Positions 1 to 6,283 of a stretch of DNA of 12,473 nucleotides are shown piece by piece. The first letter of the stretch is position 1; each line of letters starts with the position of its first letter. The notes beneath the pieces were generated by a model. That model saw only the letters and a list, made by a program, of their open reading frames with translations, did no database searches and was not told where the DNA came from. The DNA lies in contig CALKBB010000191.1 of NCBI GenBank assembly GCA_937989795.1, positions 1 to 12,473 on the forward strand. Direction: 5' to 3'. This DNA comes from an uncultured Collinsella sp. (lineage in GTDB: Bacteria; Actinomycetota; Coriobacteriia; Coriobacteriales; Coriobacteriaceae). The position numbers and the translations under genes were made by a program.

Positions 1-554
1 CGGAGTGATACGCCCGATTCGTATGCCAAGCCTTGTTGGGGTTTCTTAAGTCTCTTTCTTGCTAGTGCTAGCTTGGTTTGACGAGGTGTTTTCTTCGCCA
101 TATCGCAAACAAGACTCGCCACACGTTCCTCTGAGGCTTCATGCCAGGGGTAGTACAGGTTGCGCAGCGCGTCAAACGGAACGACATGCAGCAGATCTTC
201 GAAAGACTCTCCTAGGCGCCACTGCAGGTATGCCAGCATCCAGCCCGCCCAATATTCCGGCGTCTTCTCAAATCGATAGGTGCAGTCCGGTATAGGCCCG
301 TTTTGATAGCCCGACCTTTCGGCGATAAGCGCGAACAGCTCAACGCCCGATTTTCCCGACACGACCCATGCGTTGCCGCGTTCGAACTCGCGAGCTACGC
401 CGCTCATGCAAAAGAGTTCGGCAACTTCCGATCCTTCTGCTCCATAATCGTTAACGGCATAGTCAAAGCAGTCGCCGAGGTTGTTCATTGCGTCCTCGAG
501 GTAGTAGACGGGGTATGTCCTACTCGGCCCACAATCCGTCAACTCTTGGATCAT
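1..554 (-). CDS. XRE-type helix-turn-helix protein, partial (C-terminus beyond the left edge)
   Basis: Open frame of 184 codons that runs without a stop off the left edge. It starts at ATG 554, chosen because GGAGG lies 10 bases upstream (minus strand, 564-571). The N-terminal part (about residues 15-150) has no catalytic motif I know but resembles the conserved region seen in many Firmicutes and Coriobacteria HTH proteins, with motifs such as YYLEDAMNNLGDCFDYAVND and TPEYWAGWMLAYLQW. The visible C-terminal end (about residues 160-184, ending in GLAYESGVSLR) reads as the first two helices of an XRE-type DNA-binding domain; the rest is outside the window. Its start overlaps the end of the DUF3990 gene by 35 bases in another frame, so the two are probably translated together. 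By family and position it is the likely antitoxin and autorepressor of the pair, binding the dyads at 1220-1266. That role is inference. Confidence 0.75.
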   Translation of the reverse strand, partial: MIQELTDCGPSRTYPVYYLEDAMNNLGDCFDYAVNDYGAEGSEVAELFCMSGVAREFERGNAWVVSGKSGVELFALIAERSGYQNGPIPDCTYRFEKTPEYWAGWMLAYLQWRLGESFEDLLHVVPFDALRNLYYPWHEASEERVASLVCDMAKKTPRQTKLALARKRLKKPQQGLAYESGVSL

Positions 555-1203
555 TTAAATCAACCCTCCCTGCCATCAAATCCCTAATGTCGACACCCTC
601 GGTGTCAAATCCGTTTACCGTATCCAGGTACTTACGTCGAGCGTTCTGTTCTCGCTCAAATCGTTTGGGATAAAACTCAGCTCCCGAGGCCTGCTTCCAA
701 TCGCGGAACCTGATCGCCGAGAACGCACGCTCACTCATAAGCGCATATTGAATGCCCAAATCCCCCAAAAACATAATGCGCTGCAATTGCCTGAGCGAAA
801 TCATGCCGTTGACAAACTGTCTTGCAAACGAGAAATAAGAATCGTCTGCGCGATAGCCTCGAATAACGTCATAAGGAGAAACATCAATTAAGCAGTTATC
901 AAGTAGATAGCGAAGCCCCTCGCGTGCTACTGGCGTTGAAACATTGAACTCTCTGTTATTCGCCAGAATTGCAAGCCAGTTGAGAATCGAGAACTCACCT
1001 GATTCCAAATCCAAAATCGCGAGGCCATCTAAATCAAGCTCATATCGATTGGCAATGCCATCAGACTCGGTCCGGCATGCCCACTCCATTGCCATTTCCT
1101 CATGCGGTGTGCAATAAAACCCGCGCCCATAGTCATTGAATTGCCTGCATTTATCCAATGATGGATGATCGACAACAACGTCCGACCCGTGCCAAAGCTC
1201 CAT
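520..1203 (-). CDS. DUF3990 protein, ADP-ribosyltransferase-like; probable toxin of a toxin-antitoxin-like pair
   Basis: Complete protein of 227 residues. It starts at ATG 1203 with AGGAGG (1209-1214) five bases upstream. The N-terminus has the DUF3990 signature: WHGSD at residues 4-8 and NDYGRGFYCT near residues 23-32, followed by a helix with MAMEWACR. The HG(S/T) and GxGFY motifs are those of the NAD-binding core of the diphtheria-toxin/PARP type ADP-ribosyltransferase fold. From this I infer an NAD-dependent ADP-ribosylating activity, which the sequence cannot prove. There is no signal peptide or membrane segment, so it acts in the cytoplasm. It is the first gene of a two-gene unit with the overlapping HTH gene downstream. 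DUF3990 genes often sit beside a small DUF3791 gene; I see none between these two. The target is unknown. Confidence 0.75.
   Translation of the reverse strand: MELWHGSDVVVDHPSLDKCRQFNDYGRGFYCTPHEEMAMEWACRTESDGIANRYELDLDGLAILDLESGEFSILNWLAILANNREFNVSTPVAREGLRYLLDNCLIDVSPYDVIRGYRADDSYFSFARQFVNGMISLRQLQRIMFLGDLGIQYALMSERAFSAIRFRDWKQASGAEFYPKRFEREQNARRKYLDTVNGFDTEGVDIRDLMAGRVDLNDPRVDGLWAE
564..571 (-). promoter_or_regulatory. Ribosome binding site of the HTH gene inside the DUF3990 gene
   Basis: AGGGAGGG on the minus strand, 9 bases before ATG 554. It lies inside the upstream coding sequence, so this start was kept rather than the later in-frame ATG at 488. It suggests translational coupling, with the second protein made at a set ratio to the first. 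Confidence 0.6.
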
Positions 1204-1219
1204 ATCGACCTCCTAAAAA

Positions 1220-1266
1220 ATATCACCTCAGTGATAGTTTACCAATAACTATCACTGAGGTGATAT
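1220..1266. promoter_or_regulatory. Perfect 20-bp inverted repeat made of two nested dyads; candidate double operator
   Basis: Arms 1220-1239 and 1247-1266 are exact reverse complements with a 7-base spacer. Each arm holds its own 16-bp dyad of the form TATCAC-N4-GTGATA (1221-1236 and 1250-1265), with centres 29 bp apart. That is the layout of two sites for a dimeric repressor, and the nearby XRE protein is the obvious candidate. It lies directly upstream of the ribosome site of the DUF3990 gene. On the minus strand the hairpin is followed at once by six T (1215-1220), so it could also end transcription coming from engB. Operator and terminator roles are both inference. Confidence 0.65.
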
Positions 1267-1297
1267 AGATGAGAGCTTTTGAGGGGTTGCAGCCCGA

Positions 1298-1888
1298 TTA
1301 GAGGCAGGCCTCGGCGATGCGACGCTTGAGTTCATCGATGCCCACACCGGTTTGGGAACTTGTGATGATTACGTTTTCGGCCGGGACGTTGAGCTGCTTT
1401 TTGATGGCTGCTGCCTGGCGGGCCTGTTGGGTGCGGCTGAGCTTGTCGGCTTTGGTGAGGCAAACGATAAAGTTGAACTCGTTGCCCTGCAGGTAGTCGA
1501 TCATGTCATGGTCGAGCTTACTGGGGTCATGGCGAATGTCCACTAGCGACACAACCAAGTTAAAGCTGCGCTCGGAGTCGAAGAAGTCGCCGATGAGCTC
1601 GGCCCAGCGGTCGCGCTCGGCCTTGGAACGACGGGCGAAACCGTAGCCCGGCAGGTCCACAAAGTGCACGTCGTCGGCCTCGAAGAAATTGATGTTGCTC
1701 GTCTTGCCCGGCGTGCTCGAAACCTTCACCAGGTTCTTGCGGCCAAAGAGCTTGTTCATGATGGACGACTTGCCCACATTTGAGCGGCCAACGAAGCTCA
1801 CCTCGGGACAGGTGGACTCGGGGATCTGCGAAACCTTGCCGTAGCTGGCGACGAACTTGGCAAGCTGGTAGTTAATGGAATCGGCCAT
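1298..1888 (-). CDS. engB: Ribosome biogenesis GTP-binding protein EngB (YihA/YsxC)
   Basis: 196 residues, the usual size for this TRAFAC-class GTPase, which acts in the cytoplasm in assembly of the large ribosomal subunit. The GTP-binding motifs are in order and intact: P-loop GRSNVGKS (34-41), the switch threonine in SSTPGKT (57-63), G3 DLPGYG (78-83), G4 TKAD (145-148) and G5 around TSSQTG (176-181). The start is ATG 1888, with AAGGAG five bases upstream. The frame stays open 89 codons further, but that extension would lie inside mtnN, has no EngB homology, and would push the protein well over family size. The gap to mtnN upstream is 37 bases, so the two are probably co-transcribed. Confidence 0.95.
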   Translation of the reverse strand: MADSINYQLAKFVASYGKVSQIPESTCPEVSFVGRSNVGKSSIMNKLFGRKNLVKVSSTPGKTSNINFFEADDVHFVDLPGYGFARRSKAERDRWAELIGDFFDSERSFNLVVSLVDIRHDPSKLDHDMIDYLQGNEFNFIVCLTKADKLSRTQQARQAAAIKKQLNVPAENVIITSSQTGVGIDELKRRIAEACL

Positions 1889-1925
1889 GGACACTCCTTG
1901 GTCGTAGGATCTTGCAAAAAACGCG

Positions 1926-2666
1926 CTATTGCGCAGCGGCAATGCGTCGAACGATATCGAGCGTGATATCGCTTGCGGCACGCGCATACTCGAACAAATC
2001 GAACTCGCGGTCGCAAATCGCATCATACGCCTCGTCACAATTATCGCTGATAGCACGCAGCACCAGGCAATCGACACCATTTTTGGTTGCGACATGGGCA
2101 ATTGCCGCGCCCTCCATGCCGACACAATCGGCATGCGTCGCCTCGATGGCATCATTGCGCATAGCGGCGCCCGTCACAAAGCGGTTACCCGTGGCAATCG
2201 TGCCGACCAGGAACTGCTTTGCGCCCTCGTTCGAAGCGGTCGCATTTGTCGAAGCGTTAACAAAGCCACGCTCAGAAAGCACATCGGCGGCAATATCGAC
2301 CAGCGCAGGCGTCGAGACAAACTCCTCGAGCCCCGGTGCAGACTCGGCGATAAGCGCGGTATCGGTATCTAGATAGCGCAGACATTTGCCAATGACGACA
2401 TCGTCGATATGGAGCTTGGGATTCAGGCCACCTGCGATACCAGAAAACACAACTGCCTGTGGAGCATACTTGCTAATGAGGTGCTGTGTTGCGGCGGCAG
2501 CGTTTACCGTGCCCATCCCCGCCGTCGTGGCGACAATCGACAGGCCGTCGAGCCCGCCGGTCACAACGTTCAAGCCCGCCTCCTGTACCATGCAAACGTT
2601 GCCCAACTCTTCCTTAATCTGCATGATCTCTTTTTCGAGCGCACCGATAATCGCGATGGTAGCCAT
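1926..2666 (-). CDS. mtnN: 5'-methylthioadenosine/S-adenosylhomocysteine nucleosidase
   Basis: 246 residues, typical of the MTAN (Pfs) branch of the PNP/UDP phosphorylase family. It splits adenine from methylthioadenosine and S-adenosylhomocysteine, clearing by-products of polyamine synthesis and methylation; the second product feeds LuxS or the methionine cycle. Visible motifs: IIGALEKE at the N-terminus, whose last Glu (13) matches the catalytic Glu12 of the E. coli enzyme; SGIAGG (75-80); VGMEGAAIAHVA with Glu185; and RAISDN with the catalytic Asp208. The start is ATG 2666 rather than the TTG 12 bases upstream, because it gives the canonical N-terminus and has GGGGA at a fitting distance. 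A weak candidate promoter is TTGACG (2730-2735) and TACCAT (2705-2710), with a long 19-base spacer. EngB follows closely. Confidence 0.93.
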   Translation of the reverse strand: MATIAIIGALEKEIMQIKEELGNVCMVQEAGLNVVTGGLDGLSIVATTAGMGTVNAAAATQHLISKYAPQAVVFSGIAGGLNPKLHIDDVVIGKCLRYLDTDTALIAESAPGLEEFVSTPALVDIAADVLSERGFVNASTNATASNEGAKQFLVGTIATGNRFVTGAAMRNDAIEATHADCVGMEGAAIAHVATKNGVDCLVLRAISDNCDEAYDAICDREFDLFEYARAASDITLDIVRRIAAAQ

Positions 2667-2720
2667 GCCATTCCCCAAACCTATTCGAAATTCTCAACCA
2701 CGGTATGGTACCAGCATTTT

Positions 2721-2737
2721 GTTTGACCTCGTCAAAC
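2721..2737. repeat. Small perfect hairpin between mtnN and the serine hydrolase gene
   Basis: GTTTGAC and GTCAAAC form a 7-bp stem around a 3-base loop. It lies 8 bases past the stop of the serine hydrolase gene. On the minus strand it is followed by CAAAAT and not by a T run, so it is a poor intrinsic terminator. It contains the TTGACG that could serve as the mtnN -35 box. Confidence 0.35.
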
Positions 2738-2744
2738 GAACACG

Positions 2745-3842
2745 TTAGGCCAGCGCAGCTCGGGTATCAAAGAATGTCTTAGCAATCACAGTCACCAGCT
2801 CACTCGAGCGATCGCTCCATGGCATCGATGTCATGATGCTCATAATGTAGATGTCACCGTCGACATCGATGAGGCCAGCATCACACGTCGCATTGCAACC
2901 TGCCTCGCTAATCCAGCCGGCCTTGTTGCGCACCAAGGCATGGTCGTCCGCAATGCCGTCGCGGATAAAGGACCGGGTCGTAGAGGCCAGAAGGCCCGAC
3001 AGCCATTGCGACGTCTCGCTATCACGGCTCAAATACTCGCTCATCTCGCGCCACAACTTGGCCGAGGTGCGCGGGCAATAGGTGGGAAAATCACTCATCG
3101 GATCGAGTGCGGTATCGTAATCGATGCCAAGACTGGCAATCCAATCCTCGTAACCGACACGGTCAAACGCCGCGCGTAACGCAATAAACGAATCGTTGTC
3201 CGAATTAACGACCGCGGCATCGATCAGGTCGCGCACCGTCTGCCAACCCATGTTGTAGCCACCATAGGTGCCAAGGGAATCATCGAGTGAAACCTGACCC
3301 GTCTCGACCAGAGATTCGCAGATGTACAACGCATAGAGCGCCTTGTAGCTACTCGCGCCGTAAACCTCGACATCGGGGTTATACGTCACGCCCTTGCCGC
3401 TTGACAGGTCGTAGAACACCACGCCCACATCGCCTAGCTCCTGCGCCCGACTCAGGGCATCCTGGAGCAAGGCAAGGCTCTCATCCTCCAAGGTAGGAGT
3501 CTTGTTATCCACCAACGAGAAGGCCTGAACGGTATCACCCGAAGGGATATCGTTGAAGTCCGCCTTCGAAAGTCTCGTCTTGAGATCTGCCGACGCTTTG
3601 GACTTTGAAACCTTCTCGTTTTGCGTCTGTACCGTTGACGCATCTGAGTGTGCCATTCGCTCCGACGCGTAGGTTTTGGCGGTAATTCCGAGGATAATAA
3701 TCGCCAACGTTAGCATCCCAATGGCGGCAATCTTCGTCACGCGGACGCGAGCGTCGGCAAGGCCACGCGAAGATGTGCCCTTCGTCTCATATCTGCTGCT
3801 ATGCTGCGGCATATACTCGTCCCGCGATGCGTTATTTCGCAC
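2745..3842 (-). CDS. Membrane-anchored serine hydrolase of the class A beta-lactamase/transpeptidase-like fold
   Basis: 365 residues from GTG 3842, chosen because AGGAG lies six bases upstream; ATG 3812 (residue 11) is the alternative. A basic cytoplasmic tail of about 37 residues is followed by one hydrophobic segment (about 38-59) with no obvious cleavage site, then a polar linker and an extracytoplasmic domain from about residue 115. That domain has the three motifs of the penicillin-recognising enzymes in order: SSYK (S164, K167), SDN (214-216) and KAG (307-309, where KTG is usual). The spacing fits the class A beta-lactamase-like family. I see no convincing match to the Glu166 omega-loop motif, so true penicillin hydrolysis is doubtful. 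A cell-wall peptidase, esterase or penicillin-binding role is equally possible. It has its own candidate promoter and sits 78 bases before mtnN. Confidence 0.8.
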   Translation of the reverse strand: MRNNASRDEYMPQHSSRYETKGTSSRGLADARVRVTKIAAIGMLTLAIIILGITAKTYASERMAHSDASTVQTQNEKVSKSKASADLKTRLSKADFNDIPSGDTVQAFSLVDNKTPTLEDESLALLQDALSRAQELGDVGVVFYDLSSGKGVTYNPDVEVYGASSYKALYALYICESLVETGQVSLDDSLGTYGGYNMGWQTVRDLIDAAVVNSDNDSFIALRAAFDRVGYEDWIASLGIDYDTALDPMSDFPTYCPRTSAKLWREMSEYLSRDSETSQWLSGLLASTTRSFIRDGIADDHALVRNKAGWISEAGCNATCDAGLIDVDGDIYIMSIMTSMPWSDRSSELVTVIAKTFFDTRAALA

Positions 3843-3879
3843 GTGGTCTCCTGACTGCTACCGTTCATATACGAGCAGC

Positions 3880-3908
3880 ATAATACCGAGCAGGCATTTC
3901 TTTCCAAA
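3880..3908 (-). promoter_or_regulatory. Candidate sigma-A promoter of the serine hydrolase gene
   Basis: On the minus strand TTTGGA (3903-3908) and TATTAT (3880-3885) are separated by exactly 17 bases. The -10 box matches five of six consensus positions, the -35 box three of six. It predicts a leader of about 30 bases, in line with the GTG start at 3842. Confidence 0.45.
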
Positions 3909-4000
3909 GATATTCAGCGGCGTTTAAGGCGTCTTTAAAGAAACCACAAGCGTATTTATCCAAATGGCGCGATTCTGTTGCGCATCTCCGCCCAAAACGC

Positions 4001-4067
4001 AGTTGCGGTGGAATAGTTCCTATTTGGGCGGCATAAGCCGAAAAACAAGAACTATTCCACCGCAACT
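4001..4067. repeat. Perfect 19-bp inverted repeat with a nested inner hairpin (REP- or MITE-like)
   Basis: Arms 4001-4019 and 4049-4067 (AGTTGCGGTGGAATAGTTC and its exact complement) enclose a 29-base centre. That centre holds a second small hairpin, CGGC-ATAA-GCCG (4029-4040). No T run follows on either strand and no gene uses it as a leader. Length, perfection and intergenic position fit a dispersed palindromic element better than a terminator. The gap from 3909 to 4158 holds this, the repeat at 4104-4136, and nothing else I can identify. Confidence 0.65.
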
Positions 4068-4103
4068 TGACGGAGCTCTTTGGCAATCAACTTGGTGCCC
4101 AGG

Positions 4104-4136
4104 GGCACTCATTTAAGTCTGTCCCCAATGAGTGCC
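4104..4136. repeat. 10-bp inverted repeat downstream of pflA
   Basis: GGCACTCATT (4104-4113) and AATGAGTGCC (4127-4136) are perfect complements around a 13-base loop. The loop carries the string GTCTGTCCCC, close to a string in the repeat region on the other side of pflA. It lies 22 bases past the pflA stop and might form a hairpin at the mRNA end, but lacks a T run in that direction. Confidence 0.5.
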
Positions 4137-4158
4137 TTTGGGGAGCGAAAATGGCTCG

Positions 4159-4977
4159 CTAGCCGATAGCGTTTTTGAGTTCCGCGCGACGCTTTTTCAT
4201 GCCCGTCATGACGGCGTTGCGCAGCTCGGGCATGCGCGCGGTATCCATCTGTGGAACGCCCTCGAGCTTATAGGGAATGCCCAATTGCTCGTACTTGACG
4301 ACACCCATCGTGTGATACGGCAGCATTTCCAGGCCCACCACGTTGTGCCATGGAGCGATGAGGCGGCCGAGCGCCTCGCACTCCTCAACCGTATCGGTAA
4401 TGCCGGGCACCACCACGTGGCGGATAACGACCTTAATCTTGCGACGGGCAAGCTCATCACCAAACGCCAGAATGCGTGCGGGATCGCAACCGGTCAGCTT
4501 TTTATGCTCAACGGGATCGGCATGCTTGATGTCGAGCAGCACCATGTCGGTCTCGTTGAGAACAGTATCGAACTTCTCGGGATGGTTGGGGTCAAACGCA
4601 TAGCCGCAGCTGTCGAGGCAGGTATGCACGCGGCCATCGGGGTTGTTGTGCATTGCACGGAACAGGTCGGCTAAAAACGCGGGCTGCAAGAGCGGCTCGC
4701 CGCCGGACACCGTAATACCGCCGCTGCGGTAAAACTCATGGTTACTCTGGAACTCGTCCATAAGGTGCTCGACGGTCACCATCGTGCCGCCGTTAACCGA
4801 CCAGGTATCGGGGTTGTGGCAATACGCACAGCGCATGGGGCAGCCTTGGACAAACACTACGAAGCGGATGCCGGGTCCGTCGACCGTCCCCATCGTCTCG
4901 ATCGAATGCACGCGGCCAAGGGCAAACGCAGAGTCCTCGGGACGAGCGTCCACACCCTCAAGCGTCATTTCTGCCAT
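4159..4977 (-). CDS. pflA: Pyruvate formate-lyase activating enzyme (radical SAM)
   Basis: 272 residues from ATG 4977, which has AAGG eight bases upstream; a TTG at 5007 in frame has no ribosome site. A radical SAM protein: CPMRCAYC (46-53) is the CxxxCxxC cluster motif binding the 4Fe-4S centre, and SGGEPL (91-96) is the SAM-binding GGE motif. GTVDGPGIRFVVFVQGC (30-46) and the later WHNVVGLEMLPYHTMG are typical of PflA, which puts the glycyl radical on pyruvate formate-lyase in anaerobic mixed-acid fermentation. The first 20 or so residues extend beyond the 245-250 residue norm. No pflB is next to it in this window; the partner must lie elsewhere. Activation of another glycyl-radical enzyme is possible, but the match to PflA is close. 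Inverted repeats lie on both sides. Confidence 0.92.
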   Translation of the reverse strand: MAEMTLEGVDARPEDSAFALGRVHSIETMGTVDGPGIRFVVFVQGCPMRCAYCHNPDTWSVNGGTMVTVEHLMDEFQSNHEFYRSGGITVSGGEPLLQPAFLADLFRAMHNNPDGRVHTCLDSCGYAFDPNHPEKFDTVLNETDMVLLDIKHADPVEHKKLTGCDPARILAFGDELARRKIKVVIRHVVVPGITDTVEECEALGRLIAPWHNVVGLEMLPYHTMGVVKYEQLGIPYKLEGVPQMDTARMPELRNAVMTGMKKRRAELKNAIG

Positions 4978-5010
4978 TCGCGCTACCTTGCCTCTCCTTG
5001 GATGCAACCA

Positions 5011-5083
5011 ATTAAAATGCCAGAGCCATTCTAGCCCATGTGCTTGCGTTTAAACGTCTCGGGCTAGAATGGCACGTTTTAAT
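5011..5083. repeat. Nested inverted repeat upstream of pflA (REP-like; possible terminator after degV)
   Basis: The core arms GCCATTCTAGCCC (5025-5037) and its complement (5061-5073) are perfect, 13 bp. After unpaired bases the outer arms ATTAAAA (5011-5017) and TTTTAAT (5077-5083) also match. The 23-base loop contains the palindrome CGTTTAAACG (5048-5057). It fills the gap between the degV stop and the pflA start. On the minus strand the stem is followed within ten bases by ATTTTAATT, so it could stop transcription from degV. Its shape also resembles the repeat at 4001-4067. The rest of the gap (5084-5151) shows nothing else. Confidence 0.6.
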
Positions 5084-5151
5084 CTATCCCCCATCACCAT
5101 GGCTAGGGTCTACGTCGAGATGTCAGGCTGAAGAACGCTCGCCTGCGGCCT

Positions 5152-6006
5152 TTACGCTTTAAGCGTGAGCACCGCACCGAAGGCGGTCGGGCCGCAGTGG
5201 CTCGAGATGACGCCGCCGACCTGAGTCCAGGTAATGTCCTTAAAGCCCAGGTCGTGCGCATAGACTTCCATGTCGTCGCGCAGCTCCTGGGAAAGGCCTA
5301 CCGAATACGCCAGGCCAATGTGCGAGTAGTCGATCTCGCCCTTCGCAACCATGTGGTCAATAAAGGCGCGGGCGCACTTGAGCATAGAGCCGCGGAACTT
5401 CTTGGTCGCCACGAACTTGCCGCCCGTCACCTCAATGCAGGGCTTAATCTTGAGCAGATGTGCGCCAAGGAATGCGACGTTGGACAAGCGACCGCCCGCC
5501 TTAAGGAAGGCAAGATCGGTAGGAACAAAGCCCAGCAGCACGCGGTCCATGACGGAGTTCGCGAAGGTGAAGATCTCGTCGACGGTGGCATCGGGGTGAG
5601 CCTCGATGTATTTGGCGGTCTCGACGACAACAAGCGACTGGCCCACCGAGACAAAACGCGTGTCCATGGAGTAGACGTAGTCGCGACCCTTGGCGGCGAT
5701 CTTCGATGATTGATGCGAGCAGGTCGTGGCCTCGGAATATGCAAGATGCAGAATGGTCGCGTCGGGTTGCTCGGCATGGATGCGGTCGTACACATGCGCA
5801 AAATCTGCCGGCGCACAGCCGCTGGTCTTGGGCATCACGCCAAACTCGTTGCAGCGCGAATAAATCTCGAGCGGATCGATCGAGCCGTCCTCGACGGTCT
5901 CGTCACCAATCGTGACATGCATAGGCACGCGCACGATGCCGTAGCGCTCGCAGAGCTCTGGCGTCACATCCGAACCAGATTCAACCACGATTATGTACTT
6001 GCCCAT
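5152..6006 (-). CDS. DegV family fatty-acid-binding protein
   Basis: 284 residues from ATG 6006, the usual length of the family. The open frame reaches a GTG at 6051, but the DegV core begins with the strand KYIIVVESGSDV, so the later start fits better; the ribosome site is weak for either. Motifs in order: VESGSD (8-13, where (T/V)DS is usual), MPKTSGCAPADF (58-69) with the lipid-carboxylate-binding Thr-Ser, AYSEATTCSHQS (89-100) for the second conserved serine region, FVPTDLAFLKAGGRLS, and the C-terminal ISSHCGPTAFG. DegV proteins bind fatty acids in the cytoplasm and can act as the FakB subunit that presents them to the kinase FakA. No fakA lies in the window, so that role is inference. 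It is preceded by a leader of up to 150 bases. Confidence 0.9.
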   Translation of the reverse strand: MGKYIIVVESGSDVTPELCERYGIVRVPMHVTIGDETVEDGSIDPLEIYSRCNEFGVMPKTSGCAPADFAHVYDRIHAEQPDATILHLAYSEATTCSHQSSKIAAKGRDYVYSMDTRFVSVGQSLVVVETAKYIEAHPDATVDEIFTFANSVMDRVLLGFVPTDLAFLKAGGRLSNVAFLGAHLLKIKPCIEVTGGKFVATKKFRGSMLKCARAFIDHMVAKGEIDYSHIGLAYSVGLSQELRDDMEVYAHDLGFKDITWTQVGGVISSHCGPTAFGAVLTLKA

Positions 6007-6092
6007 TATTATCACGACCCATCTCGACGTTGGCTTTTTAATATGTGACACACGCCCGCCGTCCTGCTACAGAACGACCCCCAAGCGCCAAA

Positions 6093-6131
6093 GAGACGCC
6101 GCCCTTTGCACATAACAAAGGACAGCGTCTC
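6093..6131 (-). terminator. Hairpin between scrB and degV; probable terminator of the sucrose operon
   Basis: On the minus strand GAGACGC pairs with GCGTCTC, and inside it CCTTTG pairs with CAAAGG, around a 7-base loop, with a small internal loop between the two stems. Three T follow. It is 150 bases past scrB and 87 bases before degV. A -10-like TAGAAT (6158-6163) lies just upstream on the same strand, so the hairpin could instead sit in a degV leader as an attenuator. Confidence 0.45.
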
Positions 6132-6190
6132 CCTGGAAAACTCCGTGCTTATCTGAGATTCTACACGGTTTATTAAGGAGTGTTACTTAT

Positions 6191-6228
6191 TCCGCAAACG
6201 GTCACTATATGCGGTAAGCGGTAGTTGG
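6191..6228. repeat. Diverged copy of the operator-like repeat found before the sucrose operon
   Basis: Aligned with 10818-10856, 28 of 38 bases match with one gap. Within it, CCGCA (6192-6196) and TGCGG (6210-6214) form a dyad 23 bases long. The copy at 10819-10841 has the same geometry with arms CGGCA and TGCCG, so one base pair has changed on both arms together. It lies beyond the end of scrB and upstream of degV. The remainder of this 277-base gap (6007-6283) holds the hairpin at 6093-6131 and nothing else I recognise. Confidence 0.45.
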
Positions 6229-6283
6229 CCGCGACAACTGCGACACATTCCGTCCAGCAAATCCAATCGTGCTCCACGCACGG

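Noticed and set aside
303..587. Plus-strand open frames at 59-295, 303-587 and 488-673
   Set aside because: They oppose the long HTH frame or the DUF3990 gene, have no family resemblance, and the minus-strand frames carry conserved motifs and ribosome sites.
1889..2155. An 89-codon N-terminal extension of the EngB frame
   Set aside because: It lies inside mtnN on the same strand in another frame, has no match to EngB, and the ATG at 1888 has a good ribosome site and gives the family length.
2721..2737. The small hairpin as intrinsic terminator of the serine hydrolase gene
   Set aside because: The stem is followed by CAAAAT on the transcribed strand instead of a T run.
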